Positions 10,501 to 21,585 are shown, counted from the stretch's first letter. The stretch: 64,000 nucleotides of DNA from Rhineura floridana (GCF_030035675.1 NC_084482.1:220061943-220125942); one strand, 5' to 3'. Program-made: numbers and translations. The notes: generated by a model from the sequence alone, not told the origin.

Positions 10501-10691
10501 TCACTCTTTGCCACACACTCTTTGCCAGTCACTCTCACAAGAAATCTTGTTTTGTTATTTCTGTTTGCCACACCACTGTTCTGGATTCTCTAGTATTCGT
10601 ATCTGGATTCTCTGTTGTTCGTATCCCACCGCTACTGACACCACCTGTGACGTAGTCTCCTTTGTCACCACGTGTCTTTGGGAATCTCTTT

Positions 10692-10716
10692 GGTTCGTAT
10701 CCCACCGCTACTGCCA
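10692..10716 (-). promoter_or_regulatory. Primer-binding site, leucine-tRNA-like
   Basis: Two bases inside the 5' LTR end, the minus strand reads tggcagtagcggtgggatac and continues to gaacc. This is close to the complement of a leucine tRNA 3' end (T-arm ggttcgaatcccaccgc plus gccA), apart from a three-base difference in the acceptor region. A second similar block (ttcgtatcccaccgctactg) lies near 10618. The tRNA assignment is tentative. Confidence 0.55.
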
Positions 10717-10718
10717 CA

Positions 10719-11385
10719 TGTGATGCTTCCTTCCCTGGCTCTCCCTGTCAGGTTCCTACCTGCTCGTGGTTACTGCCTGTCTCTAGGCACCACCAGGGAC
10801 TCCACCAGTCCGGACCGCACTCTCTTATGGTTTACCTATCCGCTCTAGCACAGATCTCAACAGATCCCCCTGCTAGGCAACCACCAGTAACGTCCCAAAA
10901 CTAGTATTCCCAGAGACTCTGAATACTGGTATTGTTATTCTCTTCACCGCTGCCACCATTTGTTACAGTTCCCCTTCAGCCTTGGTCATTACCTCACCCT
11001 CCCTTCTGGTCTGTGAAACCCCAGCCAAGGATCAGGCCTTTGGTAAACCAAATTAAGTATTTATTAAAGATAACAAAGCTAACAAGATTAACAAGATTTC
11101 TTCTTAAGGCACATAAGCATATGGTTTTACTCAATACTAATCCGAACTCCACCTCCCTCCTGGCAAACAACTCTCTAAAACCCCACCAAGCAATCCACTC
11201 AGTTCTCTTCTCCCCCCCCGATTCCACTCTCACTCTTCCTTTTATACATTCAGCCATTTTAAACACTCAGCCAATCATCTCGCATTCTACTGCCCATTCA
11301 CTCCCCCTCCTCTTTCACTCCACTTACCATGTATCTTCTAAAACAACAACACTTACCATATATACATTAATATAGGAACATCACA
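10719..11385 (-). repeat. 5' LTR of the Gmr1-like element
   Basis: 667 bases, tgtgatgc to gaacatcaca, nearly identical to 5195-5862 and followed by the gaccg target duplicate at 11386-11390. As the 5' LTR it should hold the promoter, read on the minus strand. Confidence 0.92.
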
Positions 11386-11390
11386 GACCG

Positions 11391-11804
11391 CCCCCAGCGG
11401 CTTCATATAAATGTTAAAAAGCATGGGAGACAGAACCGAACCCTGCAGGACCCCACATTGGAGAACCCACGGTGTCGAGCAATGTTCCCCAAGCACTATC
11501 TTCTGGAGACGACCCGCTAAGTAGGAGCGGAACCACTGCCAAGCAGTGCCTCCAACTCCCAACTCCGCAAGCCTCTCCAGAAGGATACCATGGTCGATGG
11601 TATCAAAAGCCACTGAGAGGTCAAGGAGAATCAACAGAGTTACACTCCCTCTGTCTCTCTCCCGACATAGGTCATCAAACAGGGCGACCAAGGCAGTCTC
11701 AGTGCCAAAACCAGGCCTGAAGCCCGATTGAAATGGATCTAGATAATCGGTTTCATCCAATAGCGCCTGGAGCTGGTCAGCAACCACACGTTCCAGGATC
11801 TTGC
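11391..11804 (-). mobile_element. L2 LINE, upstream RT part
   Basis: The minus strand encodes VADQLQALLDETDYLDPFQS, GFRPGFGTETALVALFDDL, LLDLSVAFDTIDHGILLERL and GVLQGSVLSPMLFNIYMKPL, the fingers and palm of L2 reverse transcriptase. The protein continues across the Gypsy insertion into 5189 and below. The L2 ends abruptly at about 11804, so it is 5' truncated, the usual fate of L2 copies. The reading frame runs on into the LTR by chance. Confidence 0.88.
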
Positions 11805-11836
11805 CACATGTAATTAATTACTTGGACATTTTTCCA

Positions 11837-12222
11837 GATTCTATCATCCAGTGGCAAAGAACTTGCCAATTGCCTGTTGTTGTTTTATTCCTCTCTGTAA
11901 AAATGTTTCAGAAAATGATGATTAAGACTAGCTTGCTAAATCTCTTGACTGACATATATTGTAAATCAGAAGAGCATTTTAGGTATGGCTTTCCAGAGAT
12001 GAGGAGTAGTTTGAGAAACACTAGAATGCAGAACTAATCCTCAGCCTTAGCCAGGATTGACAACTAACTAAAAAAGCTACCTGGCCTGCTCTTATTTGCA
12101 ACTGTTGAGAAACAATGGAAATATCTCAATATGTTTAGCCTGGAGAAGAGACTGTTAAAGGGAGATGTGACAGTTGTCTTCAAGGGCTGTGATGTAGAGG
12201 ATGGAGCATGTTTGTCCTCTGT
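11837..12222 (+). mobile_element. Unassigned DNA ending in a CR1 LINE 3' fragment
   Basis: 11837-12075 shows nothing recognisable. From about 12078 the sequence is CR1-like (aatatgtttagcctggagaag; encoded MFSLEKRLLKGD and FKGCDVEDGA). The CR1 sequence stops at the 12223 target site and resumes at 20536 (gacaggagtagaggcaatggg). A later LINE therefore split it. Confidence 0.65.
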
Positions 12223-12600
12223 CACTCAAGAGCTTTACTTTACTTTACTTTACTTTTTTTCCCCAGCCAAACTAAAATGGTTGCACTCCTGCTTGTCCTG
12301 TTGGGAGCCTTCCGGTTTATTGCTTCCGGTAAGACGTGTTTCTTTACTCGCTCTTGTTTTTTTAGATACGTGTTTTGTAAATTCTTTATTTTAGCTATTT
12401 TTTGTTTTACCTTTAAAATGGAATTTTAACTGCTGATGACCTATATGGGTGAGCTTGATAACCTGGCAATTAAGTTCCTTTATATGCTGTACTAAACGCC
12501 TGCAACTTACCTTCTCTTCTCGAGTTAAAGGAGCTGAAAGCCATAAATCTTTTGGCTAAACTCATTCCATTAAATGAATCTACACTGACGGAGGAAGTCC

Positions 12601-14445
12601 TTGAGATTGATGGTTTCAACTAGAAAAAGACTCCAGGAGTTGGGAATATCCCCTGAGGGTGACGTTATGGCAAGCAACCTTCAAACAAAAATTACAATTT
12701 TTTTCCCATACCTACAAGACTCTGTGAAAACTTTACCACAGCTGCAAAGGGCTTTAAATTCCAAACTCCTGCCAGAAACTCCCCAGGACTGGTCGTTAGA
12801 CCGCCCCTTCTTATTAAATCCTTGTGTTGTTTCTACAACAACAAAAAGCCTGGCGGAGGAACTGGAAGATGCCGGCTTAAATTATACTATAAATACTCCA
12901 AATCCAACAATATTAACAAACAATGGTCCCCCTTCGGAGATAATTACCATTGACTCATATCAAGAAACTCAAGGGCATCAAACTCCCCCCCCCGAAAAGA
13001 GAACAGAGGAGAATGACATGAAATATTTAAACTCTAATGCCCCAGGGGCTTCCTGTTTGGGCTGGAAGGAGTTATTGTACAACAAACTGAGCTCTGTTAA
13101 AAATTACATAGCTGTAACCAACAACTTGCTTAACACGCTAGTTCAAGCGTTGGGACCTCATTTGTATAATGAAAATAGTGACCAGGGGACATCGGTAATG
13201 CCACCATCTGTTCATGAGCATCAAAAACTGCCTACAGGGGGAATAAATAAGTGCAAGACTAGGACTCTGAAAAACCACCCTCGGTCAAAATCAAATCAGA
13301 AAAAGTCAAAGAACATCAAGAATCCTAAATGTAATTCATTAAGGAAAATGAACTTCAAGCCTCTGTTTAAATTATTAGATGCTCATAAGCCGGAAGCTAA
13401 TAGAATGGAAAAAGACCCACCTCAAAATCAAAAGAGCCTCATCCTTACACCGATTCTAGTAAAGAGAAAATGGGAGAAACCCCCATACAGCTGATGTTAT
13501 CATCGGAGACTGGATCATCCTCCTCTAAATATCTGACTTTAAACAATTTTGATTCATGGAATCTAGTACTACAGCCAGAAAAGCTAGTAGTTACGTACCA
13601 TATTAGGACTTCCGGACGTCGGTCTCCTTTTCCGAGCATTCCATTTTTGGATCATTGTTTTGGTCTACTGTTCTCCGAAACTCACCGCATAAATTACATT
13701 AAATATATGACAAACATATCTCTCAAGCCAGGGGACTGGCAGCTGATTATCACCTTTCATTCATCGACTTTTGCCAACCAGATTTTTTATGCAAGAGAAA
13801 AGTTAAAGGAACGGGGTTTAACTCTACAACGATATTATATCAACAGCGCACTGCCATCACCGTTGGTAAGACCCCAACCAAAAGTTCCCAGACCATCAAT
13901 TATCGAGTCTGAGACGTCCTCAATAGATGTTAACCAATGGAACCTTCAACAGTTAAACCCTGCCCAGCTCCTTGCTCAAAGATCCTCAAGTGATGTCTGC
14001 TTTCATGCTGGAATTGGAGCCTGAGGAAATTCAACTTACTGAACTATATTCTCACCTACCAGAGACTGAGAGATCAATGATTATTGATAAACTATATAAT
14101 TTAATACAATGCTTGGAAGCCGTGAAACCCACAATGAATCAGAAGAAAGAACGTTGTATTAGTAATCTAAACGCGGCTGCTAATCTGCTCTCAAAGCCAC
14201 TAAAGCTCCGTACAGCATCCCCTAAGGTTCCCATTTACAGTAATATAAGTAAACTGCTCCAGGGAGGAGAGGACTGGATAAAGTCAAGATTCTTGGACCT
14301 TGGGGAATTGGCTTCTCCGACCAGGCAACAATCTACCCCACTGTTGGATAAACGAGTTTCACAATCTTCTGTCCGTCAAATCAAATCAGGAGCTGTTGTT
14401 ATGGATGTTACGGGGTCTTTAAATCAGATCACAGAATTAAAATGA
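12601..14445 (+). pseudogene. LINE ORF1 (RNA-binding chaperone type), frameshifted
   Basis: Three overlapping open segments (12601-13494, 13470-14024, 13972-14445) in different frames together look like one decayed ORF1. The first part is polar and lysine-rich with a basic tract (SKSNQKKSKNIKNPK). The second has an RRM-like alternation of beta and helix segments (PGDWQLIITFHSSTFANQIF, then AREKLKERGLTLQRYYINS). Shifts near 13.48 kb and 14.0 kb break it. LINE ORF1 proteins coat the RNA for reverse transcription. The RRM reading is inferred from pattern only. Confidence 0.55.
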
Positions 14446-15002
14446 TATTTTTCTTCCCAAACAAATTTATTATATGAAAAGTTTCCAGTCCCAACTGCAA
14501 TACCCTCTGGGCGGTGTCAGAATGTTTCATCTATATCCAAGTATGTACTACACTTTTTATCTTGGAATATAGCAGGCTGGACTGCTAAACAAAAGAACTT
14601 AGATCTGATTGCTTACCTGAATAAATCTGATATATTTTTTCTCCAAGAGATGTGGTGCACCCAAAATCTAATACTGGATGGCTTTTCTATTTTGTGTCTA
14701 CCTGCGGTTTATTCTCAACCTAAATCAATCGGTAGAGCAAAAGGTGGCCTGGCACTAATGATTTCTACCGCACTGTCAGAACATTTTAAAAGCATCCACT
14801 CATGTAAAAACATAGCTATGGGGGTTTTACTGTCGTATAATACCATATCATTTCTGTTAGTCAATGTCTATATTCCTCCATATTCCTCTAGGGAATTAAA
14901 TGAACAAGCTTGGGAAGACTTAGAAAGATACTTAACAGAACTTGAGGTTCTATTTCCTAAAGCCTTTCTTATCATCATGGGTGATTTTAATGCTAGGACC
15001 GG

Positions 15003-15826
15003 TGTGACGCCATTCCCTGGCTCTCCCTGTCAGGTTCCTACCTGCTCGTGGTTACTGCCTGTCACTAGGCACCACCAGGGACTCCACCAGTCCAGACTGT
15101 CCTTTTTTATGGTTTCTCTCCCCGCTCTAGCACAGATCTCAACAGATCCCCCTGCTAGGCAGCACCACCAGTCACGTCCTATAACCAGTATTCCCAGAGA
15201 CTCTGCCTGAGTCTCTCTATCAGGTTACCTCTGTGACTGAGTGCTTAAGCTGTCCCCAATCCCTTTGATCTTTATATATAAAGCATACGATCCTGGTTTG
15301 CTCTGAATACTTGTGGTGTTATATTCTTCCCTTCACCGCTGCCACCAATTGTTACAGTTTCCCTTCAGCCTTGGTAAGCACCTTGCCCTCCCTTCTGGTC
15401 TGTATAACCCCAGCTAAGGATCAGGCCTTTGGTAAACCAAATATAGTTTTTATTAAATAACAGAGATAACAAGATTACTTTATAAAGGCACATAAGCATA
15501 TGGTTTCATCTATTTCTGGTACTTGTCTTAGTATTAATCCGAACTCCACACTCTCCTCACATCCACCAACTCTCCACACAATCTCCTCTCAAAAACCCAC
15601 CAAAACAACCCACTCACATCCACCTAACACCTCTCAAACAACCCACTAACGTCCACCCAGATTTAACTGTCATCCTTCCATTTATACTCTCAGCCATTCT
15701 AAACACTCAGCCAATCATCCAGCATTCTACTGCCCATTTACTCCCCCCTCCTCTTTCATTCCACTTACCATGTATCTCCTATACAAACAGCACTTACCAT
15801 ATATACATTAATACAGGAACATCACA
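15003..15826 (-). mobile_element. Solo LTR of the Gmr1-like family inside the LINE
   Basis: 824 bases with tgtgacg...catcaca ends and a perfect five-base target duplication, accgg (14998-15002 and 15827-15831). It cuts the LINE endonuclease just after NARTG. It is in the same orientation as the Gmr1 LTRs at 5195 but belongs to the longer subfamily seen at 1281-2077. No internal genes remain; it is a recombination fossil. Confidence 0.9.
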
Positions 15827-16945
15827 ACCGGCCCCAATAATGATGCATTATTTGCATCAAATCTTTGGGGGGGAGAGGATAATGCTCAATATGCTCCCAC
15901 CCATGTTAGGGTTTCTAAGGATATTAAGATAAATTATGGAGGCATCTGCCTAACTCGTCTGATTGGCAGTCATAATCTCATAATGCTGACCGGCCTCAGA
16001 CTGGTAGATCCATGCGCAGAATATACTTACATTTCTGGCCGAGGAAGCAGTGTCATCGACTATGTCTTAATTTCGCAACACCTACTTAACCTAACATCGA
16101 GGTTTATGGTGGGCAATAGACAGGACAGTGACCATCTTCCCCTAATATTCTCTATACAACTACCAGAAAGGGGACATTTGGATCTAGAATATAACCCAAT
16201 GGCAAACTCAGCATATTTTACATATAAAAGGACCATTTGGTGTCCTTCTGTAGATTCAACATGGCAAAAAATTTTACCTCTTCTTTAGGAGTGGCCCTAC
16301 AGGAGCGAATAATGAAAGCCACAGATCCCCGTGCTATATTAATAGATTACGCTACTCTGATCTCAAATTTAAAAATGACCTTAGTGCCCAAACCTTCTCC
16401 ACATAGGGTAATCTATAGAACAGGTTTTCCTAGATGGTTCGATAAGGACTGTCGTGATCTCAAGAGACAACTAAGGGAGTCCTATCTACAATATTGCCTT
16501 CAAAACGCCAATATTCTTCCTTCTGAGTATTTTGTTATCAAAAGGAAATATAAGGCAACGATAGCCGCCAAAAAAAGGCAGGCTGTTCAGGAAGGGTGGA
16601 AGGCCTTAATACAAGCCTCCCGACACAAAAACTCGAAAACCTTCTGGAAGCTGGTTTCTGGAGATATGAGGTCTTTAAACTTTGCCCCAGGCAGCATCCC
16701 TCCCTATCAATGGGAACAACATTTTACTGATAATTATGAGGATACATGTCGCATTTCCCCATCCCTTAACCTAACAAATCTACCGATATGGGCACCTGTC
16801 ACTCAAAAGGAAATAACTGATCTGATTGGCAGTTTAAAACCAGGCAAAGCACCTGGTTTTGATAACATACCCCCTGAACTGTTGAAAGTATATCAGGTCT
16901 GGTGGGCTCCCCTGTTGGCCAACCTGTTTACAATAATAAATAAAT

Positions 16946-18656
16946 GTTCAGTTCGAGGACGTGGACAAGGTGCTTGGACAGGTTCGTGCGATCCCCTCGG
17001 TACTGGATCCTTGCCCCTCTTGGCTAATCAAAACTAGCAAGGAAGGAACAGTTGGCTGGGCCAAGGAAGTGATTAATGCCTCTTTACGAGAGGGAGTGGT
17101 CCCTGGCTATCTGAAAGAGACGGCAGTGAGACCACTCCTGAAAAAACCTTCCTTGGACCCAGAGGATTTCAGCAGCTACAGACCAGTAGCCAATGTTCCG
17201 TTCCTGGGCAAGATCCTGGAACGAGTGGTTGCTGACCAGCTCCAGGTGCTATTGGATGAAACCGATTATGTAGATCCATTTCAATTGGGGTTCAGGCCTG
17301 GTTTTGGCACTGAGACTGCCTTGGTCGCCCTGTTTGATGACCTATGTCGGGAGAGAGACAGAGGGAGTGTAACTCTGTTGATTCTCCTTGATCTCTCAGC
17401 GGCTTTTGATACCATCGACCATGGTATCCTTCTGGAGAGGCTTGCGGAGTTGGGAGTTGGAGGCACTGCTTGGCAGTGGTTCCGCTCCTACTTAGCGGGT
17501 CGTCTCCAGAAGATAGTGCTTGGGGAACATTGCTCGACACCGTGGGTTCTCCAATGTGGGGTCCTGCAGGGTTCGGTTCTGTCTCCCATGCTTTTTAACA
17601 TTTATATGAAGCCGCTGGGGGCGGTCATCAGGAGTTTTGGAGTGCGTTGTCATCAGTATGCTGATGACACGCAGCTCTACTTCTCCTTTACATCTTCTTT
17701 GGGTGAGGCAGTCGACGTGCTGAACCGTTGCCTGGCTGCGATAATGGACTGGATGAGAACTAACAAACTGAGACTCAATCCTGACAAGACTGAGATGCTG
17801 TTGGTGGATGGTTTCTCTGATCGGATGGTGGATATATACCCTGTCCTGGATGGGATTACACTCCCCCTAAAGGAACAGGTGCGTAGTCTGGGAGTCATCT
17901 TAGACTCTTCCCTCACACTTGAGGCTCATGTAGCCTCGGTGGCCCGGAATGCGTTCTACCAACTTCGGTTGGTAGCCCAGCTACGTCCCTATCTGAGTAA
18001 GGAGGACCTCACATCAGTGGTACATGCTATGGTAACCTCGCGTCTGGACTACTGCAATGCGCTTTATGTAGGGCTACCTTTGAAGACGATTCGGAAGCTA
18101 CAGCTAGTGCAAAATGCGGCGGCCAGACTGCTAACAAGAACTAAGCGGTCTGAGCATATAACACCTGTGCTAGCCCGTTTGCACTGGCTTCCAATATGCT
18201 TCCGGGCCAGATTCAAAGTGTTGGTACTTACCTATAAAGCCTTATATGGCGTGGGACCACGATATCTGCCGGAACGCCTCTCCCGATATGAACCGGCCCG
18301 TACACTACGGTCTACTACGAAGGTCCTCCTCCGGGTTCCGACTCATAGGGAAGCCCGGAGAGTGGTGACAAGATCTAGGGCCTTCTCAGTGGTGGCCCCT
18401 GAACTATGGAATGGTCTTCTCGAGGAGGTGCGCCTGGCGCCGACACTATCATCTTTTCGGCGCCAGGTTAAAACCTTTCTCTTCTCTGAGGCATTTTAAT
18501 TCCTGTTAATTCTAAATTATTATATTTTGATTTTAGACTGAACAGTTTTGTGTACAGTTTTGTGTTATTTTTATTGTATTTTTAATGTTCACCGCCCAGA
18601 GAGCTGTTGCTAGTCGGGCGGTATATAAGCTTAATTAAATAAATAAATAAATAAAT
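16946..18656 (+). mobile_element. L2 LINE inserted in the RT of the larger LINE
   Basis: Open frame 16961-18499 (512 residues) encodes the C-terminal two thirds of an L2 ORF2: SSYRPVANVPFLGKILERVV, GFRPGFGTETALVALFDDL, LLDLSAAFDTIDHGILLERL, YADDTQLYFSF, LGVILDSSLTLEAHV. It closes with LSSFRRQVKTFLFSEAF and stop. The 3' UTR ends in gggcggtatataagcttaat and (AAAT)n. It is 5' truncated and otherwise unbroken, so recent. It is closely related to the L2 at 4159-5189. An aataaat stretch of the host LINE is repeated at both edges. Confidence 0.92.
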
Positions 18657-20535
18657 TTGGATACCCCTCTGAGTCCTGGCTAGAAGCCATAGTTATTCCC
18701 ATATTTAAGAAAGGGATTAGAGAAGATCCTGCGAATTATAGACCAATCAGCCTTCTCTCTGTAATCGGCAAACTTTATGCCAGCTACTTGAAAGGGAGAC
18801 TTTCCACATGGCTAGAAGAGGAAAATATTTTGGGCTGGGAGCAGGCGGGCTTTAGGAAAGGCGGGTCTGTGATTGATCATTGTGTAATCTTAAATCACCT
18901 AGCTGAAAAATATAGGAATCGATGGGGCAATGGCCTATATCTTGCATTTGTTGATTTAAAATCCGCTTTCGACTCTATCCGTAGGGAGAAATTATGGGTA
19001 AAACTTGCAAATACTACAACTGACAAAAGACTCCTTTTCTTAATCATCCGATTGCACCAGCATACATCTTTTCGTGTCAGATGTGGCCGTGCACAAACCC
19101 CATTTTTACAACAAAAGGAGTTAGACAAGGCTGTATCCTAGCCCCTCTTCTATTTAACCTCTTCATGAATGATTTAGCAATTAGCTGTTATTCGCCAGAT
19201 TTTCACTCCCCAAACTAGCGACTCAGCACTGCCCCCTATTGTTATATGCTGATGATGCCGTCCTTCTATCTCTATCTAAAATCGGTCTAAAACGACCATT
19301 CCGAGCTTTTATGTTATATTGCCAGGAAAACCAGCTGACTATAAATTTTTCTAAAACTAAAATTGTAGTATTTACTAAACGCTCTTCAACTTCTGAATGG
19401 ACGATCAATGCCCACCAAATTGCTCAGGTTACTCAGTTCGAGTACTTAGGTATCTTATTCCACTCATCACTGTCCTGGGTTCCCCATATCCGAGCTGCCA
19501 TTACAACTGCACGGAACTCAGCAAAGGGCATTTTACGTTTTTTTTTATAAAAGGAGGTCAATATATTCCGGCAGCCCTACAGGTTTTTAGATCTAAAATA
19601 ATTCCCCAACTGCTATATGGAGTTCCGTTATGGATTGGGGCCTTTGATTCCTCTGTAGAGACTGTACTTTCAATTTTTCTCCGACAAATTTTTGGTGTTC
19701 CAAACTGTCTGCCATCTGCAGCCCTTAGATTGGAATCTGGCCTAATCTCGCTTGAGGCCCAAGCGTGGACTATAGCTTTTGATTATTGGTCTAAATTGTC
19801 ATATGAGTATTCTTCTGGCTATCCTCCACTCTTGTGGGAGGATCCTTTTTCCTCCCCATGGGCTAAAACGTTTTCCACTTATCTTGCAACCATAGGTCTT
19901 TCTTTAGAGTATCTAGCATCACAAGAGCCAGCAGCAGTGAAATATTCTATTCTGGCCCGGATTAGAGATATAGACTTTCAATGCGCAATTACGGCAGCCA
20001 CTTCAGCATGTTACCCCATTCACTTTGGCCTGAGTTATGAGCCATCGATACGTGCCTCTTATTTGGAATTTCTCACGGTCCCTAAATACCGCCTAGCCTT
20101 TATTAAGGCGAGATGCAACTGTATAACTTCTGCGCTGTTAGAAGGGAGATATCGGGGCTTACCGTATAAACATCGACTGTGCCCCTGCAATGCTTGCGAT
20201 ATTGAAACTCTCTTTCATATTTTCTTTGAGTGCTCACTATATATTATTGAACGTTCTAAATTTATAATTCCAATTATAAAAAACTTTCCTCATAAGCCGC
20301 TTGATCGCCTACTTCCCTATCTTTTGTCAGCCTCAAATAGAGATTGCACCTTATCTGTTGCCAAATTTATTTTTGCTGCCCAATCTATATGAATGAAGAT
20401 CCCTCCTCCTGATGGACTGGCTGCACTTTTGTAACATTGCAATATTGTTTTATTTGGATAGTTATTGTATGTATTTTATTTGATTGTATCGGGTCTATGA
20501 CTGTAAAAATAAAAGTAAAGTAAAGCACTCAAGAG

Positions 20536-20960
20536 GACAGGAGTAGAGGCAATGGGTGGAAATTGCAAGGAAACTGACTGCATCTAAACATTGGGACTGC
20601 TATGGGGAACCTCCCATCACCCCTGGCCATGGGTTCTGCTTGCTGAGGCTAATAGGGGTTGCAGTCCAGGAATATCTGCAGGAACATAAATTCCCAAGGG
20701 GGCCCGAGGCGCTTTGCCATTGGGCAGGGACGGATTCAGGCCCTCTCTGACCATTGGCCATGCTGGCTGGGGCTGATGGGAGTTGGGGGTCTGGCAACAT
20801 CCGGAGAACCACAGACCTCCCCTGTTGCAGGGAAAAGCCTGTATTTCCAAAATGGATGAAAGTGTATGTCAGAAATTGTTTACTTCTAGCACGTGAGTTG
20901 TGACTTTTGTTTATGAAATGGATGTTTTTGGAACTGTCCCCTTTCCAAGGTGTAAATTTC
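20536..20960. other. CR1 remnant, then DNA without a recognised gene
   Basis: 20536-20585 continues the CR1 split at 12223. From about 20600 to 20860 the words gggttgcagtccagg and ggctgatgggagttggggg are hAT-like foldback words, also seen near 1060 and 52590. Nothing coding is seen. Confidence 0.4.
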
Positions 20961-21286
20961 ATAGAATCATAGGATGGTAGAGCATTGGGAGGTCCTTATA
21001 AGGCCATCGAGTCCAACCCCCTGCTCAATGCAGGGATCTGGATTAAAGCATCCCTGACAGGTCCCTGTCCAGCTGCCCTCTTGAAGGCCTCCATGGTTGG
21101 AGAGCCCAGTACCTCCCCAGTTCATTGGTCCCATTGTCACGTCGCTCTAACAGTTTTTCCTGACGTTCAGTCAGAATCTGGCTTCCTGCAACTTGAGCCC
21201 ATTATTCTGTGTCCTGCACTCTGGGACGATCGAGAAGAGATCCCAGCCCACCTTTCAAGTACTTGAAGAATACTATCATACCTTGT

Positions 21287-21365
21287 ACGGGAGGAGGTCC
21301 ATGGGGGTGACACCATGAGTTACCACACCGGGTGACACCAACCCTAGTGACGCCACTGAGGAGCG
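21287..21365 (-). mobile_element. hAT-like terminal fragment
   Basis: The minus strand reads cagtggcgtcactagggttg and goes on to ggtgtcacccggtg, a known type of hAT terminus. The same type of end occurs at 894. Confidence 0.45.
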
Positions 21366-21585
21366 CCCTTGCAGTTCTATGTGCATTGGCAGTAGCATTT
21401 TTTATTTGGACTTGCCACGATCCTGAGGAATGAAATTTCATCCCAAGGTATCTATAGGTCGTGACCTGCTCTATTGGGTAATCATTAATCTGCCATCGAT
21501 GTTTTAGTCTCCTCCTGGTAAAAATCATGACTTTCGATTTGTCATGGTTAATTTCCAGGAGTTCCTTTTTGTAGTAATCAGCAAG
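21366..21585 (-). mobile_element. Fragment of the 12233-type LINE RT
   Basis: The minus-strand frame reads MIFTRRRLKHRWQINDYPIE and YRYLGMKFHSSGSWQVQI. This parallels the VVFTKRSSTSEWTINAHQIA and FEYLGILFHSSLSWVPHI stretch in the LINE at 19360-19490. It is an isolated piece inside CR1. Confidence 0.7.

Larger units (their letters stand above)
5195..11385 (-). mobile_element. Gmr1-like Ty3/Gypsy LTR retrotransposon (copy 1)
   Basis: A complete LTR element on the minus strand inserted in an L2 LINE. It has two LTRs of about 668 bases with tgtgatg...catcaca ends, a perfect five-base target duplication (gaccg at 5190-5194 and 11386-11390), a primer-binding site, gag, pol and a polypurine tract. 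Pol domains run protease, integrase, reverse transcriptase, RNase H. That Copia-like order within a Gypsy-type pol is known from the Gmr1 group of deuterostome Ty3/Gypsy elements. The two LTRs differ at only a handful of sites by eye, so the insertion is young. It looks whole or nearly so (no more than about one break). No envelope frame is seen. Confidence 0.93.
611..11836. repeat. Segmental duplication, block A (direct copy of 52793-64000)
   Basis: From aggtgactatactctcccgc at 611 onward the sequence matches 52793 onward in the same orientation, and the match still holds at the window end (11836 pairs with 64000). The offset is 52182 at the left edge and 52164 at the right, so only about 18 bases of net length change accumulate over 11.2 kb, and substitutions are rare. 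The shared content includes a solo LTR, a MITE, an L2 LINE and a Gypsy element at the same point of that L2. This is either a recent duplication or an assembly (haplotype) duplication. Confidence 0.95.
14536..20392 (+). pseudogene. LINE ORF2 (endonuclease-reverse transcriptase), interrupted
   Basis: Endonuclease motifs run before and after the LTR: FLSWNIAGW, FFLQEMW, NVYIPPYSS and MGDFNARTG up to 15002, then SVIDYVLIS and DSDHLPLIF at 15990-16150. RT begins with LKPGKAPGFDNIPPELL (about 16830) and resumes after the L2 with NYRPISLLSVIGKLYA, GFRKGGSVIDHCVI, FVDLKSAFDSI and LLYADDAVLLS (19239). A C-terminal region carries GRYRGLPYKHRLCPCNACD (about 20160). Besides the two insertions, frame changes occur near 16.24, 19.13 and 19.5 kb. 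It is a dead copy. Confidence 0.85.
12233..20525 (+). mobile_element. Near full-length APE-type LINE, split by an LTR and an L2
   Basis: The unit is bounded by a perfect ten-base target duplication, cactcaagag, at 12223-12232 and 20526-20535. It holds a 5' region, ORF1 (about 12601-14445), ORF2 with an apurinic endonuclease and a reverse transcriptase, and a short 3' UTR ending in (taaag)n. A solo LTR (15003-15826) and an L2 (about 16946-18656) are inserted. Without these it would be about 5.8 kb. The clade is not certain: it is neither CR1 nor L2, and the C-terminal RCPCNACDIETLFH motif recalls I/Ingi/Vingi-like reptile LINEs. A fragment of a relative lies at 21366-21585. Confidence 0.88.

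Noticed and set aside
11353-11787. A reading frame joining L2 reverse transcriptase to LTR sequence
   Set aside because: It is a chance read-through across the Gypsy insertion point, not a fused gene.
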